DNA of 64,000 bases from Marinifilum_A sediminis (GCA_947496465.1 CANMCX010000006.1:62001-126000), one strand, 5' to 3'; positions 25,279 through 34,922 are shown, numbered from the stretch's first letter. Made by a program: numbers and translations. The notes: generated by a model not told the origin, from the letters alone.

Positions 25279-27081
25279 TTATGCTTTGTTTAGAATTTCC
25301 ATTTCAATACCCATTTTCTTCATTAAAATAGGAGCATTAAAGGTTTTGCAGAAACCATTTTGAACCTTATAATCGAAATACAGTTCTTCTCCATCAATTT
25401 TAATATCGAAGAATCTGTTTTCTACCTGTCCTGGCAATTCATTTTCCAATATTGACAACTCCAAATCGTGAGTGGCTACCAATCCAACTGCATTGTATTT
25501 TACCAATTGCTTGATTAAGGCTTTAGAACCGGTGTGTTTGTCTTTTGAATTGGTTCCTCTTAAAATTTCATCCAAAAGTAAGAGTGTATTTTCCTGTTTG
25601 TTTACTTTTTCGATAACCTGCTGTATTCTTTTCAGTTCAGCGTAAAAAGAAGATTCGTTTTCTTCAATAGAATCCTTAATTCTCATTGAAGTATTTACCT
25701 CAACATTAGAAGTGAGCATAGATTTCGCACAAACAGGAGCACCGGAAAGAGCCAAAACCACATTGACACCAATGGTTCTTAGAAATGTACTTTTCCCAGC
25801 CATATTTGAACCAGTAACAATATGAATCACACCAGGTCCGTTTAGTTGGTAATCATTGTTCACTCGCACTTTCTCATCTATCATTGGATGTCCTGTATCC
25901 TGCATGTCCAACTTAAAATGCTCAGAAGTTATCTTAGGGAATGTCCAATCCGGATGATTATAACTTAGATTGGCAAAGCTAGATAGAGCCTCAATTTCTC
26001 CGATAGTATCAAACCAGTTTCTAATTTCATGTCCATAGTTTACCTTCCATTTGTCAATTCTGTACAATAAATGTAGCTCGTAGAAGAAAAGGGCATTAAA
26101 AATGATCTGTACCAGCATATTGTATCGCTGATCCAGAAGTTCGATTAGTTTAGAGAGTCTTCTTATCTTTTTAGAGGCACGTAGATCTCTACTTTCCAAT
26201 TTTTTCTTTAAACCTGATAGTTTTTCCGATTCCCAGTCATTTTTCTCGAAATTGTGAATGATTTGAGCATAAATTTTAAGCATATCGGCTCTTTTGGAAG
26301 TGTTGTTGTGCGCTTTTCCTACATTCCTAAAGTTTCGGTAATGTATTGTAATGCTCACCATTAAAAGCACCAGGATAGGTATTGTAGATCCTATAAAGGA
26401 ATAGATTAAGGCAGCCAGGGAAAATATAGGTAGTATACTTATGACGGCAAATAAAATTTTATTGCCATGAAAGGGAGAATCTTGTTTTCCCCAATTACTC
26501 ACGAAGTCAGGATCATCATTCTTTAACTTTTTAGACAATCCATATTGAATGATATCTTGTCTCCAGTCAATTTTATCGTTTAACTCTTTAACAGCTTTCT
26601 GTCTCGATTCAATTTCTTTATTGTCTGCCGGTTGATTAAGCCACATTCCAAGAGTATCATTCCCAATTTTACTTACGCATCGGTTAATCAATTGAAATAA
26701 GGAGTGAGCTCCGTAAACATCCAAATCTGAAGCATAGGCATGGTTTGCTTTCAGATATTCTTCTCCATTGTAAAATAATTTGCTGTGTCTGGTTTTTAGG
26801 CATGAAATTTCATTTTCATTGATCTCAATTAATCCCTTTAATTTTTTGATTCTTTTATCATTTCTACCATATCGTCTAACGAAATAAACTAAGGAGGCAA
26901 TTAATGCCAAGGCTGTGAGACTAGCCAAAAGCATGGAATAGGGTAAAATAACATAGAATAAAACAAAGGCAGAGATTGCACTTAAAAGGCGAAATGCAGA
27001 TAGTGTTTTATTTGTTTTTTGCAACTGAAGAACTTCTTTCTGGAATTTCTTTATGCGTTCAGAGTAAAAGTTGAGTTTCAT
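25279..27081 (-). CDS. membrane-anchored MutS-family ATPase
   Basis: The 600-residue protein has two N-terminal hydrophobic segments (~res. 32-70), another pair near 210-245, a helical middle like MutS lever/clamp regions, and a C-terminal MutS ATPase: Walker A GSNMAGKSTFLRTIG, Walker B LLLLDEILRGTNSKDKHTGS and H-loop LVATHDLE. The mismatch-recognition domain I is absent, as is an Smr domain. It therefore belongs to a MutS-related group without a proven mismatch-repair role. Membrane anchoring is unusual for a DNA-acting ATPase. It is a single gene on the minus strand; function unknown. Confidence 0.85.
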   Translation of the reverse strand: MKLNFYSERIKKFQKEVLQLQKTNKTLSAFRLLSAISAFVLFYVILPYSMLLASLTALALIASLVYFVRRYGRNDKRIKKLKGLIEINENEISCLKTRHSKLFYNGEEYLKANHAYASDLDVYGAHSLFQLINRCVSKIGNDTLGMWLNQPADNKEIESRQKAVKELNDKIDWRQDIIQYGLSKKLKNDDPDFVSNWGKQDSPFHGNKILFAVISILPIFSLAALIYSFIGSTIPILVLLMVSITIHYRNFRNVGKAHNNTSKRADMLKIYAQIIHNFEKNDWESEKLSGLKKKLESRDLRASKKIRRLSKLIELLDQRYNMLVQIIFNALFFYELHLLYRIDKWKVNYGHEIRNWFDTIGEIEALSSFANLSYNHPDWTFPKITSEHFKLDMQDTGHPMIDEKVRVNNDYQLNGPGVIHIVTGSNMAGKSTFLRTIGVNVVLALSGAPVCAKSMLTSNVEVNTSMRIKDSIEENESSFYAELKRIQQVIEKVNKQENTLLLLDEILRGTNSKDKHTGSKALIKQLVKYNAVGLVATHDLELSILENELPGQVENRFFDIKIDGEELYFDYKVQNGFCKTFNAPILMKKMGIEMEILNKA

Positions 27082-27226
27082 AATTAAATTTTGCTATGAG
27101 AAGCTAAAATTACGAAAACTCTACATACAATTAGTGAAGGAATTGTAATTAATATGTGGTGGGCAAAGATCTAGCAAAGATCCAGAATTAGTGAAGAAGA
27201 AATGCCATTATATCCATTAAATAGAT

Positions 27227-27257
27227 AAACCTTTGAAGCGAATAGCTTCAAAGGTTT
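27227..27257 (-). terminator. terminator hairpin of the sigma/DUF4097 locus
   Basis: AAACCTTTGAAGC and GCTTCAAAGGTTT form a perfect 13-bp stem with a 5-base loop, 56 bases after the last gene of the locus. The T-run is short. Confidence 0.6.
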
Positions 27258-27312
27258 GATGTGTGTGAAAAAGGCAATAAGTTGTCTTATTACCAAAAAA
27301 ACATGGTGCAAT

Positions 27313-28011
27313 TTATTTCTCCTTTCGAAGAAAAATATCACCACTAATAGTTTTGAGAGATATTTCCTCGCCACCACCGTTTAAATCTTTTGAAAATTTG
27401 CTTTTGATGTATTGGTGTAAACCATCTGAGTTTTTCAGGTTTAGATCGAAATCGGTATACATTTTACCTGTAATGGTATTTAAAACTAAATCGGCTTGAT
27501 GTTTCGAAGGTAAACTCAAATCAATAAATCCACTTATGGTTTTAATTTCCATTTCATCTCTTAAGCCTTCAATGGTAATGTTACCATTTATGGTATTGAT
27601 AGAAAGTTTTGCATTTCTGGGAAGCTTCACCTCAAAGAAAAGTTCCATGTCAATGGAGTTTGTGGTAATGGTCTCGGTTTTACCATCTTTGTTTTTACTT
27701 TTTCTGATGATGCTTGTTTTGTGCAAGTCTTCCATGTTTTCGATTTCGGATTCGATTTCAATTCCACGAGAAAACGTGCTGGAATTAAGGCGAAAAGAGT
27801 CATTGTCTTCATTATTATTGATGTTTACATTAACTTTCACATAAACTTCATTCCTATCCCAGGTAGATACAGATATCTCATCGGCAAATTTAAATTCCAG
27901 AGAAACTTGTTCTCCATCTGACAATTTTGTTGTTTTCTCAACAATCTTTTGGGAATATGCGCTTGCAACTCCAAATAGTAGGAACAGAGCGATATGTATT
28001 ATTTTTTTCAT
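27313..28011 (-). CDS. exported DUF4097-type beta-repeat protein (downstream copy)
   Basis: The 232-residue protein has a signal peptide (IIHIALFLLFGVASAYSQ) and repeating short strands typical of DUF4097/adhesin-like proteins, such as LSINTINGNITIEGL and MEIKTISGFIDLSLPS, ending with ISLKTISGDIFLRK. These build a right-handed beta-helix-like fold in the periplasm. The last motif, with its terminal LRK, is shared with the neighbouring copy, so the two are paralogues. Both lie downstream of an ECF sigma/anti-sigma pair and are likely regulon members. Molecular role unknown. Confidence 0.8.
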   Translation of the reverse strand: MKKIIHIALFLLFGVASAYSQKIVEKTTKLSDGEQVSLEFKFADEISVSTWDRNEVYVKVNVNINNNEDNDSFRLNSSTFSRGIEIESEIENMEDLHKTSIIRKSKNKDGKTETITTNSIDMELFFEVKLPRNAKLSINTINGNITIEGLRDEMEIKTISGFIDLSLPSKHQADLVLNTITGKMYTDFDLNLKNSDGLHQYIKSKFSKDLNGGGEEISLKTISGDIFLRKEK

Positions 28012-28141
28012 GATACTTATATTTTAACTGTTAATAAAAGGGCATAAAAATGGCTGCCAGGGAAATTTTCACTTCTTAAGTAAGATTCTGCCTTCTTGAT
28101 ACAAACAGAATGGAAAAGAGGATCCGAAGCAGCCTAAAGCT

Positions 28142-28933
28142 TTATTTTTTTCTTAGATAGATGTTGTTGTTGATGGTTTTTACAGCAAACTTAACACCTC
28201 CACCATTAATTTGTGTTTTAATTTTGTTGCCACCACCTGCATAGGATAAACCTTTCTTCTCTTTTTGATCCATTTTAACATCAAAATCGGTATAGAATTC
28301 ACCATTAATACTGCTTAGCTCCAAATTTGCCGAAGTTTCTGAAGGCATGGTAATATCAACATTACCGTTAATGGCAGATATAGATACTGGACTTTTTTGA
28401 TTTAGCTTACTAAAGACAATATCCACACTTCCATTAATTAAATCAAGGATTACAGGACCCGTGATTTGATCGAGTTTCACACTAGGCATTAGTGTGTTGA
28501 TTTCGATTTCGGAACTGAAATTACGAACTACAATTGGGTTTGAAGAAGCAAAGGGACTCTTACAATCTATTTTTAGATTTACACCTTTAGGGATTTTAAA
28601 AAGATAATTTTTGTGCTTAGTCTCTTTCCCAAGTCCTGTTAAGGTCAGCACTTTTCCTTCTTTAGACGAATGGATACCAAAGTTGGTATTATCATCCAAT
28701 CCATTGCTATAGATCGCTTTTAAGCCTTTAGCTCTTGAAGGAATTTGTTTTTTATAGTTTGTTTCTACAATAATATCAGAACCACTGTGTTCTTCTACTT
28801 TTATTTCTCCTAAAACATTGGTGATACATACCTGATCTCCAGTTTTAACATCGAAATTGAGTTTTTGTGCGTTCAAATTTGACACTCCCGTAATTAGGAA
28901 GCAAATGATGAGTATTTTATTTAATGTATTCAT
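28142..28933 (-). CDS. exported DUF4097-type beta-repeat protein (upstream copy)
   Basis: The 263-residue paralogue of the next gene has a signal peptide (ILIICFLITGVSNLNAQ) and strand repeats such as INGSVDIVFSKL, ISAINGNVDITMPS and LELSSINGEFYTDFDV. It ends in a sequence similar to its neighbour (FAVKTINNNIYLRKK). It is predicted periplasmic or surface-exposed. It lies 64 bases after the anti-sigma gene in the same direction, so the four genes likely form one operon or regulon sensing or repairing the envelope (inference). Confidence 0.8.
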   Translation of the reverse strand: MNTLNKILIICFLITGVSNLNAQKLNFDVKTGDQVCITNVLGEIKVEEHSGSDIIVETNYKKQIPSRAKGLKAIYSNGLDDNTNFGIHSSKEGKVLTLTGLGKETKHKNYLFKIPKGVNLKIDCKSPFASSNPIVVRNFSSEIEINTLMPSVKLDQITGPVILDLINGSVDIVFSKLNQKSPVSISAINGNVDITMPSETSANLELSSINGEFYTDFDVKMDQKEKKGLSYAGGGNKIKTQINGGGVKFAVKTINNNIYLRKK

Positions 28934-28997
28934 AATTTGTATTTTTTTTGGATTCGTAATTAATAGTTCAGCCGGCTATTACTGTGTTATATAATTT

Positions 28998-29795
28998 TTA
29001 GATAAAAACTTTAATTCCTTCTTTCGCCAATTCTCTCACCACTGGCAGGTTATCTTCTTCAGTTAAAATATCCTGTAAAAGATCTTTGGCACGTTCATCT
29101 TGTAGGTTTACTAAAATATTGATTAGTGTTATTTGTAAGGAAGGTTCCTTTTGATTTTTTAGAGCTTCTAGAAAAGCATTTTTTACCAATGGATTATTTG
29201 CAAATTTCACAAGAGCATTTGCTGCAGCCATTCTAACATTTACATTGGCATCGCTTTGCAAAGTTTGTACGAGAATCGCTAAAACTTTATCATCTCCCTG
29301 GGAATGTTCCTCCAATTGGTTAACTGCCTTAAGTCTTTGGCTACTTGTTGGTTGTTTTAGTGTGGCAAGTGTAAGATTCTGATTCATCTTATTCAAATCA
29401 TTCTGAAGCTTAGCGATCTCCAAAGACTGATCCGTTGATTGCCCCATGTTTTTACCAAGTAGTACACCAATTCCGAATATGATGATAATTAAGGCAGCAT
29501 ACTTTAGAAATTCACCGAATTTATAGCCATTATTTTTATTCTCAGTTTTGAAAGTGATCACATTTTGATGCATTTTCTCATCTTTCAAGATCTGATTAAA
29601 ATTCTTTTTTAAATTAGAGGATGGCAATTCATCTTCAGTAGTGTTGATATCTGATAGGAATTGTTTGGTTAATTCGTATTCATTTCTACAATGTTCGCAA
29701 GAAGTAAGATGGTTTTCCACCTCTTTTGTTTGCGTCTCGTTAAGATCGTTTTCTATGTATTCGACCAAAAGGTCGTTGATATATTTGCATTCCAT
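28998..29795 (-). CDS. anti-sigma factor with HEAT-repeat periplasmic domain
   Basis: The 265-residue protein starts with a zinc-finger anti-sigma domain (ECKYINDLLVEYIENDLN ... HLTSCEHC; HxxxCxxC), has one TM helix (AALIIIIFGIGVLLG, ~res. 95-112) and a C-terminal HEAT-like region (~150-265: AMAAANALVKFANN-type helices; IQ-free repeats). The zinc domain would hold the partner sigma factor at the membrane; the HEAT domain would sense a periplasmic protein or signal. It starts 11 bases after the sigma gene. HEAT repeats as the sensor are less common than short linkers in this class. Confidence 0.85.
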   Translation of the reverse strand: MECKYINDLLVEYIENDLNETQTKEVENHLTSCEHCRNEYELTKQFLSDINTTEDELPSSNLKKNFNQILKDEKMHQNVITFKTENKNNGYKFGEFLKYAALIIIIFGIGVLLGKNMGQSTDQSLEIAKLQNDLNKMNQNLTLATLKQPTSSQRLKAVNQLEEHSQGDDKVLAILVQTLQSDANVNVRMAAANALVKFANNPLVKNAFLEALKNQKEPSLQITLINILVNLQDERAKDLLQDILTEEDNLPVVRELAKEGIKVFI

Positions 29796-29806
29796 TTTAT
29801 TATCTT

Positions 29807-30349
29807 TTAAGCAAGTTCGAAATAAAGTTTTCTTAGCTTATTTAAAGCCCGGTGTACTTTTACTTTAACCGCATTTTCCGAGAAGCCAGTAATTTCTGCA
29901 ATTTCTCTGTATTTTAATCCTTGAAAGCGACTCAATTCAATGATTTCCTTTTGCTCAGCTTGTAATCCATTCAGAGCTTCGTATAAAGTCTTTTTTCTAG
30001 ATTCTAACTCCATTTCTTCGACAGCCGAATCGCTTTCAACTTGAATATGTTCTGGATCATCATAGTCTGAAATTTGTATTTTGTTGTCGCGATAATGATT
30101 TGCGTGAGCATTTCTTGCAATTTGATACATCCAGGATTTGAATAGATGTTCTTCATTGTAACTCTTTCGGTAAGATAAAATCCTTCGAAATACCGACTGA
30201 ACAAGATCTTCACTGACTGAACGATTTTTCGTAAGCCTCAGAAAGAAATTGTAAAGTTTAACATGGTATTTCTCGAACAAAGGTGACAATGCATTTAATT
30301 CACCTGATTTTACCAAAATCATTAATTGTTCATCATTTAGTTTCTTCAC
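29807..30349 (-). CDS. ECF-type RNA polymerase sigma factor
   Basis: The 180-residue protein has sigma region 2 (ALSPLFEKYHVKLYNFFLRL, then LVQSVFRRILSYRKSY and WMYQIARNAHANHYRDN) and region 4 (LQAEQKEIIELSRFQGLKYR, EIAEITGFSENAVKVKVHRA). It starts with GTG (30347-30349). With the adjacent membrane-spanning zinc-finger anti-sigma gene it forms a classical sigma/anti-sigma switch, probably for an envelope signal. Likely targets are its own operon and the DUF4097 genes. Confidence 0.93.
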   Translation of the reverse strand: MKKLNDEQLMILVKSGELNALSPLFEKYHVKLYNFFLRLTKNRSVSEDLVQSVFRRILSYRKSYNEEHLFKSWMYQIARNAHANHYRDNKIQISDYDDPEHIQVESDSAVEEMELESRKKTLYEALNGLQAEQKEIIELSRFQGLKYREIAEITGFSENAVKVKVHRALNKLRKLYFELA

Positions 30350-30553
30350 AATAAATTGAATTGTATAGTATTTTTTGTTTGTCCTTCTGTAATGGTTACC
30401 CGGGAATATTGGAATAGTTACAAGGCAAGTTAAATTTATTTTAAGATCTATAGAAAGATTGACAGAATAAATTTAAGGTTGATGGTGAATAGATAGTTTA
30501 GATTAGTAAAGTTAACTTTAACTTATATAGCCTATTAAGGTATTGATTTTGAT

Positions 30554-31870
30554 TTATATTTCCACTTCTTCTTTTAAGGCTTTGGAATAGGTGTCAAGAG
30601 CTCTTTGTCTGGCAAATTTATGCTCTACCATTGCTTTTGGGTATTTGTTTGTATCTATTTCAGGAATCCACTTTCGTATGTATTCTTGTTTGGGATCAAA
30701 TCGCCGGGCTTGTTCGTATGGATTAAAAATGCGAAAATAGGGTGCAGCATCGCATCCACAACCTGCTGCCCATTGCCAATTCCCATTGTTCGAAGATTGT
30801 TCATAGTCTAGAAGATGGTTTGCAAACCAGGCTTCACCCCAGCGCCAATCTATTAACAAGTGCTTGCATAAAAAACTAGCCACCACCATTCTTACTCTAT
30901 TGTGCATAGTTCCGGTTGCTAATAGTTCACGCATTCCTGCATCTACCAGAGGATATCCAGTTTGTCCATTGCACCAGTGTTCAAACTCAGCTTCATTATT
31001 GCGCCATTTTATATTTTCGTACTTCTTTTTAAAGCAAGAGGTCGCAACATGAGGAAAATTAGCTAAAATTTGCATGAAGAATTCACGCCATATCAATTCA
31101 TTTAAGAATTGATCGTTTCCAGATAGTGCTTTAGATACTGCCTGTCGAACACTAATGGTTCCAAATCTTAAGTGAATACCCAATTTAGAAGTTGCATTTC
31201 TTGCAGGAAAATCTCTCAATAATTTATAGTTGTTAAGCGTTTCAATTGATAAATCATACTCTGGAATTGACAATTGACTTTGGGTAAAACCAATAGATTC
31301 AAGGCTGGGAATCTCCATAGGCGGGAGAGGTGCAAACTTGTCTTTTTGCAATTTCACGTCATATTCATTAGTTAATTCTGAACAGAAACTTTCCTTCCAT
31401 TTTTTCATGAAAGGCGTGTAAACAGTATAAGGGAGACCATCTTTCTTGGTAATTTCCCTTTTTTCGAAGATTACCTGATCTTTAAATTCGTGATATCCAA
31501 GATTCTGAGATGTTAGATAATCAGAAATGAGTTGATCCCGAGCAATGGCGAATGGCTCATAGTCTTTATTAGCATAAATATTCGCTATCGAATACTCTTG
31601 CGACAATTCTTGGAAACAGGACAAAACTGCACCATTTTTCACAATTAATCTACTACCTAAAATGATCAATTGTTGGTTAATTTTTTGGAGTTGATTGTGA
31701 ATAAAGCTAAGTCGAGCATCATTCTTTTGTTCTATCTGATCCAATATTTCTGTGTCAAAAATAAACAGACATAAAACCCGTTTCCCAGATTTTATGGCAT
31801 GATGTAATGCAGTATTATCCATGAGTCTTAAATCACGTCTGAACCAAAATAGAGAGTACTTTTCTTTCAT
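30554..31870 (-). CDS. phr: deoxyribodipyrimidine photolyase (class I CPD type)
   Basis: The 438-residue protein begins with the antenna-binding photolyase domain (LFWFRRDLRLMDNTALHHAI). Its C-terminal FAD domain has FGTISVRQAV, the GYPLVDAGMREL motif and WQWAAGCGCDAAPYFRIFNP. It repairs cyclobutane pyrimidine dimers using blue light, implying at least occasional exposure to sunlit water. A cryptochrome role cannot be excluded by eye, but the tryptophan-rich FAD region and length favour a repair enzyme. It is an isolated gene. Confidence 0.93.
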   Translation of the reverse strand: MKEKYSLFWFRRDLRLMDNTALHHAIKSGKRVLCLFIFDTEILDQIEQKNDARLSFIHNQLQKINQQLIILGSRLIVKNGAVLSCFQELSQEYSIANIYANKDYEPFAIARDQLISDYLTSQNLGYHEFKDQVIFEKREITKKDGLPYTVYTPFMKKWKESFCSELTNEYDVKLQKDKFAPLPPMEIPSLESIGFTQSQLSIPEYDLSIETLNNYKLLRDFPARNATSKLGIHLRFGTISVRQAVSKALSGNDQFLNELIWREFFMQILANFPHVATSCFKKKYENIKWRNNEAEFEHWCNGQTGYPLVDAGMRELLATGTMHNRVRMVVASFLCKHLLIDWRWGEAWFANHLLDYEQSSNNGNWQWAAGCGCDAAPYFRIFNPYEQARRFDPKQEYIRKWIPEIDTNKYPKAMVEHKFARQRALDTYSKALKEEVEI

Positions 31871-31977
31871 AAAGGGAAAACAATCAATTGCAGCGATATG
31901 TTCAAATTTTTACCGTAAAAAAAAAGATAAAGTATACTTCATTTTCTTTTTAAGCTATTAGCAATATATAACTTATT

Positions 31978-33225
31978 CTAGTCTCTGATTTGCCCATCTC
32001 CACTAATTAGCCATTTGTAGGAAGTCAATTCTTCCAGTGCCATTGGACCTCTTGCATGCAATTTTTGCGTGCTTATACCAATTTCAGCTCCTAATCCAAA
32101 TTGAGCACCATCGGTAAAAGCAGTTGAAGTATTACAATAAATAGCTGCAGCATCAACAATTGAATAGAAGGTATTTATATTATTTTCATTTTCGCTAACA
32201 ATAGCTTCGCTGTGCTTTGAACTGTACTTGTAAATGTGATCTAATGCATCCTTTAAGTTGTCAACTGTTTTGATCGATATTTTATGACTTAAAAACTCGG
32301 TACCAAAGGATTCTATATTTGCTTTCTCGAGTAATGATTCAGGATAAGTATTCTGAATAGCTTTGTATGCTGATTCATCGGCGTAGATAGTAACTTCTTT
32401 ATCTTGTAACTGATTTACAAGAGCGGGCAAATCAGTCAGTCTGTCTTTATGGACGATAAGGCAATCTAAGGCATTACAAACGCTTACGCGGCGTGTTTTA
32501 GCATTAAAAACAATGTTTTTTCCTTTCTCCAAATCACCATATTTATCGAAATAGGTATGTACAATTCCAGCACCAGTTTCAATTACAGGAATTTTGGACT
32601 TTTCTCTAACCGAATTGATTAAATTCTGAGAACCTCTTGGAATTAAGACATCAACAAAGCCTACGGCATTCATTAGTGCATTTGTGGCTTCACGATCCGG
32701 ATCTAACAATTGAATAATGTCAGGATTAATATTCATATCACTCAAAGTCTTACAGATAAGTTTTGTAATTGCTTTATTTGAGTACATCGCATCGCTACTA
32801 CCTTTTAATACGCATGCATTGCCAGATTTTAAACACAGCACAAAAACATCTAAAGTTACGTTGGGTCTTGCTTCATAAATTACACCAACAACACCTAAAG
32901 CAACACTTACTTTTTTTATCAATAAGCCATTTTCTAAAGTTCTCTCAGATAAGATTTGTCCAATTGGAGAGGGGAGTTTTGTTGTGTTTTCAATATCGGT
33001 GGCAATCCCATCAATTCGTTCCTTATTTAAAAGAAGACGATCATATTTTGGATCATCAGGAGACATCCTATCCAAATCCTTTCTGTTTGCGTTCAGAATA
33101 TCTTCAGTGGCATTTTTCACAGATTGGGCAATGGCTAAAAGTACTTTGTTTGTTGTTTCCTTGTCGATTGATGGCATGCTTCGAGCAGCTTCTTTTATTT
33201 TATAGAATTGTTCTTGAGTAGTCAT
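31978..33225 (-). CDS. proA: glutamate-5-semialdehyde dehydrogenase
   Basis: The 415-residue NADPH-dependent enzyme of proline synthesis reduces gamma-glutamyl phosphate to glutamate-5-semialdehyde. Typical segments are IGVVYEARP-like VVGVIYEARPNVTLDVFVLC, LKSGNACVLKGSSDA, the catalytic-cysteine region SVCNALDCLIVH and AQFGLGAEIGISTQKLHARG near the end. It follows proB by 77 bases in the same direction, the usual proBA pair. Confidence 0.96.
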   Translation of the reverse strand: MTTQEQFYKIKEAARSMPSIDKETTNKVLLAIAQSVKNATEDILNANRKDLDRMSPDDPKYDRLLLNKERIDGIATDIENTTKLPSPIGQILSERTLENGLLIKKVSVALGVVGVIYEARPNVTLDVFVLCLKSGNACVLKGSSDAMYSNKAITKLICKTLSDMNINPDIIQLLDPDREATNALMNAVGFVDVLIPRGSQNLINSVREKSKIPVIETGAGIVHTYFDKYGDLEKGKNIVFNAKTRRVSVCNALDCLIVHKDRLTDLPALVNQLQDKEVTIYADESAYKAIQNTYPESLLEKANIESFGTEFLSHKISIKTVDNLKDALDHIYKYSSKHSEAIVSENENNINTFYSIVDAAAIYCNTSTAFTDGAQFGLGAEIGISTQKLHARGPMALEELTSYKWLISGDGQIRD

Positions 33226-33302
33226 ATTACAATTGATTTAAGAAATTAGATGATATATTGTATTTGCCAATTAATAAGGCAAATAAGAGAATTAAATTTT
33301 TA

Positions 33303-34373
33303 TTAATACAAAAAAAGATAATCGTAATGAACCAATGGTTTTGCTCCGGATTTACCTTGGTATCCTTTTGCTTTAGTTTTATTGTACGAAGTTTTACCAA
33401 GCCCTAAAACATCACCTTTCGCATTTACTAATTTTACAATGTCACCTTTCTCAAAGCTGCCCTTTATATCAATAACTCCAATTGGCAACAGACTGCTTGC
33501 TTTATCTGAGGATAAAGCATCTTCAGCACCAGCATTTATTGTAATTTTAGCCTTCTCAAAACCGTCTGAACCTGCTAACCATTGTTTCACAGTTGAAGCT
33601 TTTTTGCTTGCAGCAAATTCGGTGTGTTCTACATTCCCTGGTTCATTTATTAGTTGAAGAACAATATTGTCTATCATGCCATTAGCGATATGAACACCAA
33701 TACCGGATTTTGCTACTCTACCAGCAATACTGCACTTAGTAAGCATTCCTCCTCTACCAAAGTTTGATTTCTGAGTGGTAATGTATTGCTTTAGTTTGTT
33801 TGCATTTCCGTTTACAATTCTAACTAAAGTAGATTTAGTATCAGTAGGATTTCCAGTATAGATACCATTGATATTGCTAAGTAAGTATAAAGCTTCAGCA
33901 TTCATCATGGATGCAATAAGACCTGATAGTTCATCATTATCCGTGAACATTAGTGCAGTTACCGACACTGCGTCATTTTCATTGATAATTGGCAAAATGC
34001 CGTTTTGCAATAAAGAGTCAATACAGTTTTTCATATTCAAGTAGTGTTCCCTGGTACGAAAATCTTCTTTCGTTACTAAAACCTGAGCACATTCGATGTT
34101 GTATTCTTTCAAAAATGAAGAATAAACATTCAGTAATTCCACCTGTCCAACAGAAGACCATATCTGTCGTGCTGATATAGTATCTGTTTTATCAGATAAA
34201 TTAACTTTGCTTCTACCTGCAGCAACAGCGCCAGAAGACACTAAAATACATTGAACGTTTTTCTTTCGAAGTTCTGAAATCTGATAGACGATATTCTTGA
34301 TTCTTTTTTTGTGTAGTTCGCCTGTTTTTGTTGTTAATACATTGGAACCTATTTTAATACAAATTTTCTTCAT
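33303..34373 (-). CDS. proB: glutamate 5-kinase
   Basis: From ATG 34373 the protein has 356 residues: an amino-acid kinase domain opening KKICIKIGSNVLTTKTGELH, with ILVSSGAVAAG and the FTDNDELSGLIASMM nucleotide region, then a C-terminal PUA domain (~res. 270-350; LPIGVIDIKGSFEKGDIVKL). It phosphorylates glutamate, the committed, proline-inhibited step of proline synthesis. A longer frame starting 16 codons earlier lacks family support. The inverted repeat GTACAA/TTGTAC at 34488-34506 could regulate it. Confidence 0.95.
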   Translation of the reverse strand: MKKICIKIGSNVLTTKTGELHKKRIKNIVYQISELRKKNVQCILVSSGAVAAGRSKVNLSDKTDTISARQIWSSVGQVELLNVYSSFLKEYNIECAQVLVTKEDFRTREHYLNMKNCIDSLLQNGILPIINENDAVSVTALMFTDNDELSGLIASMMNAEALYLLSNINGIYTGNPTDTKSTLVRIVNGNANKLKQYITTQKSNFGRGGMLTKCSIAGRVAKSGIGVHIANGMIDNIVLQLINEPGNVEHTEFAASKKASTVKQWLAGSDGFEKAKITINAGAEDALSSDKASSLLPIGVIDIKGSFEKGDIVKLVNAKGDVLGLGKTSYNKTKAKGYQGKSGAKPLVHYDYLFLY

Positions 34374-34487
34374 CTGATTTATTTGGGTATAGGAATTTAA
34401 GGATATATCCTGATGATTCACCTGAAATTTAATTACTAATAATTTGTTAGTTGCTCTTTTATAGAGATAAAGCCCCTGAGTTCTTTA

Positions 34488-34506
34488 GTACAACTTTAAC
34501 TTGTAC
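34488..34506. promoter_or_regulatory. inverted repeat upstream of proB
   Basis: GTACAA and TTGTAC are exact inverted arms separated by seven bases (CTTTAAC), 115 bases before the proB start. It may be a repressor site; nothing else supports this. Confidence 0.35.
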
Positions 34507-34788
34507 AATAATTAAGATACCCTAACGGGATGAAGTGTGATAAGTAAATAAGGATTAGAAGTGAAAGTACCTAACATTATATCGATAAAGCGGCATATCG
34601 AGTAATCTTTAGTTTTGCTAATGAATTTATACTTTCTTTTCATTGTATAAGGTTTGTTTCGTTAATTTCCCCCTTAACTAGTTTCAAATATAGCATATAT
34701 TTCCGAAGTAATTTCGTTGAATGCTGATATTGTGTTGGTTGAAGATCTTTCGGAAAGGTTTTCGGTGAGAAAAATCAGGATTCTTAAA

Positions 34789-34806
34789 ACATGACAAATG
34801 TCATGT
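34789..34806. promoter_or_regulatory. candidate Crp/Fnr-type operator
   Basis: ACATGACAAATGTCATGT is a perfect dyad with 7-base arms and a 4-base spacer, the geometry of Crp/Fnr-family sites (half-site-N4-half-site). It lies 143 bases before the M3 peptidase start, on the side of its promoter. Confidence 0.45.
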
Positions 34807-34914
34807 AATCAATATACTTGTGTGATATAGATGATAATTATTAAAATAAATCGTGCTTGATTGACTTTTTTTTATGTCGTAGATTATAAAGAGTGTTTAA
34901 TCATAGACGTTTTC

Positions 34915-34922
34915 TATATTTG
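34915..34922 (+). promoter_or_regulatory. -7 promoter element of the M3 peptidase gene
   Basis: TATATTTG matches TAnnTTTG exactly, 27 bases before the ATG. A -33 element is only weakly present. Confidence 0.5.

Noticed and set aside
32769..33221. Plus-strand 150-codon frame inside proA
   Set aside because: It is antisense to a clear proA gene and His/Leu-rich, typical of a shadow frame.
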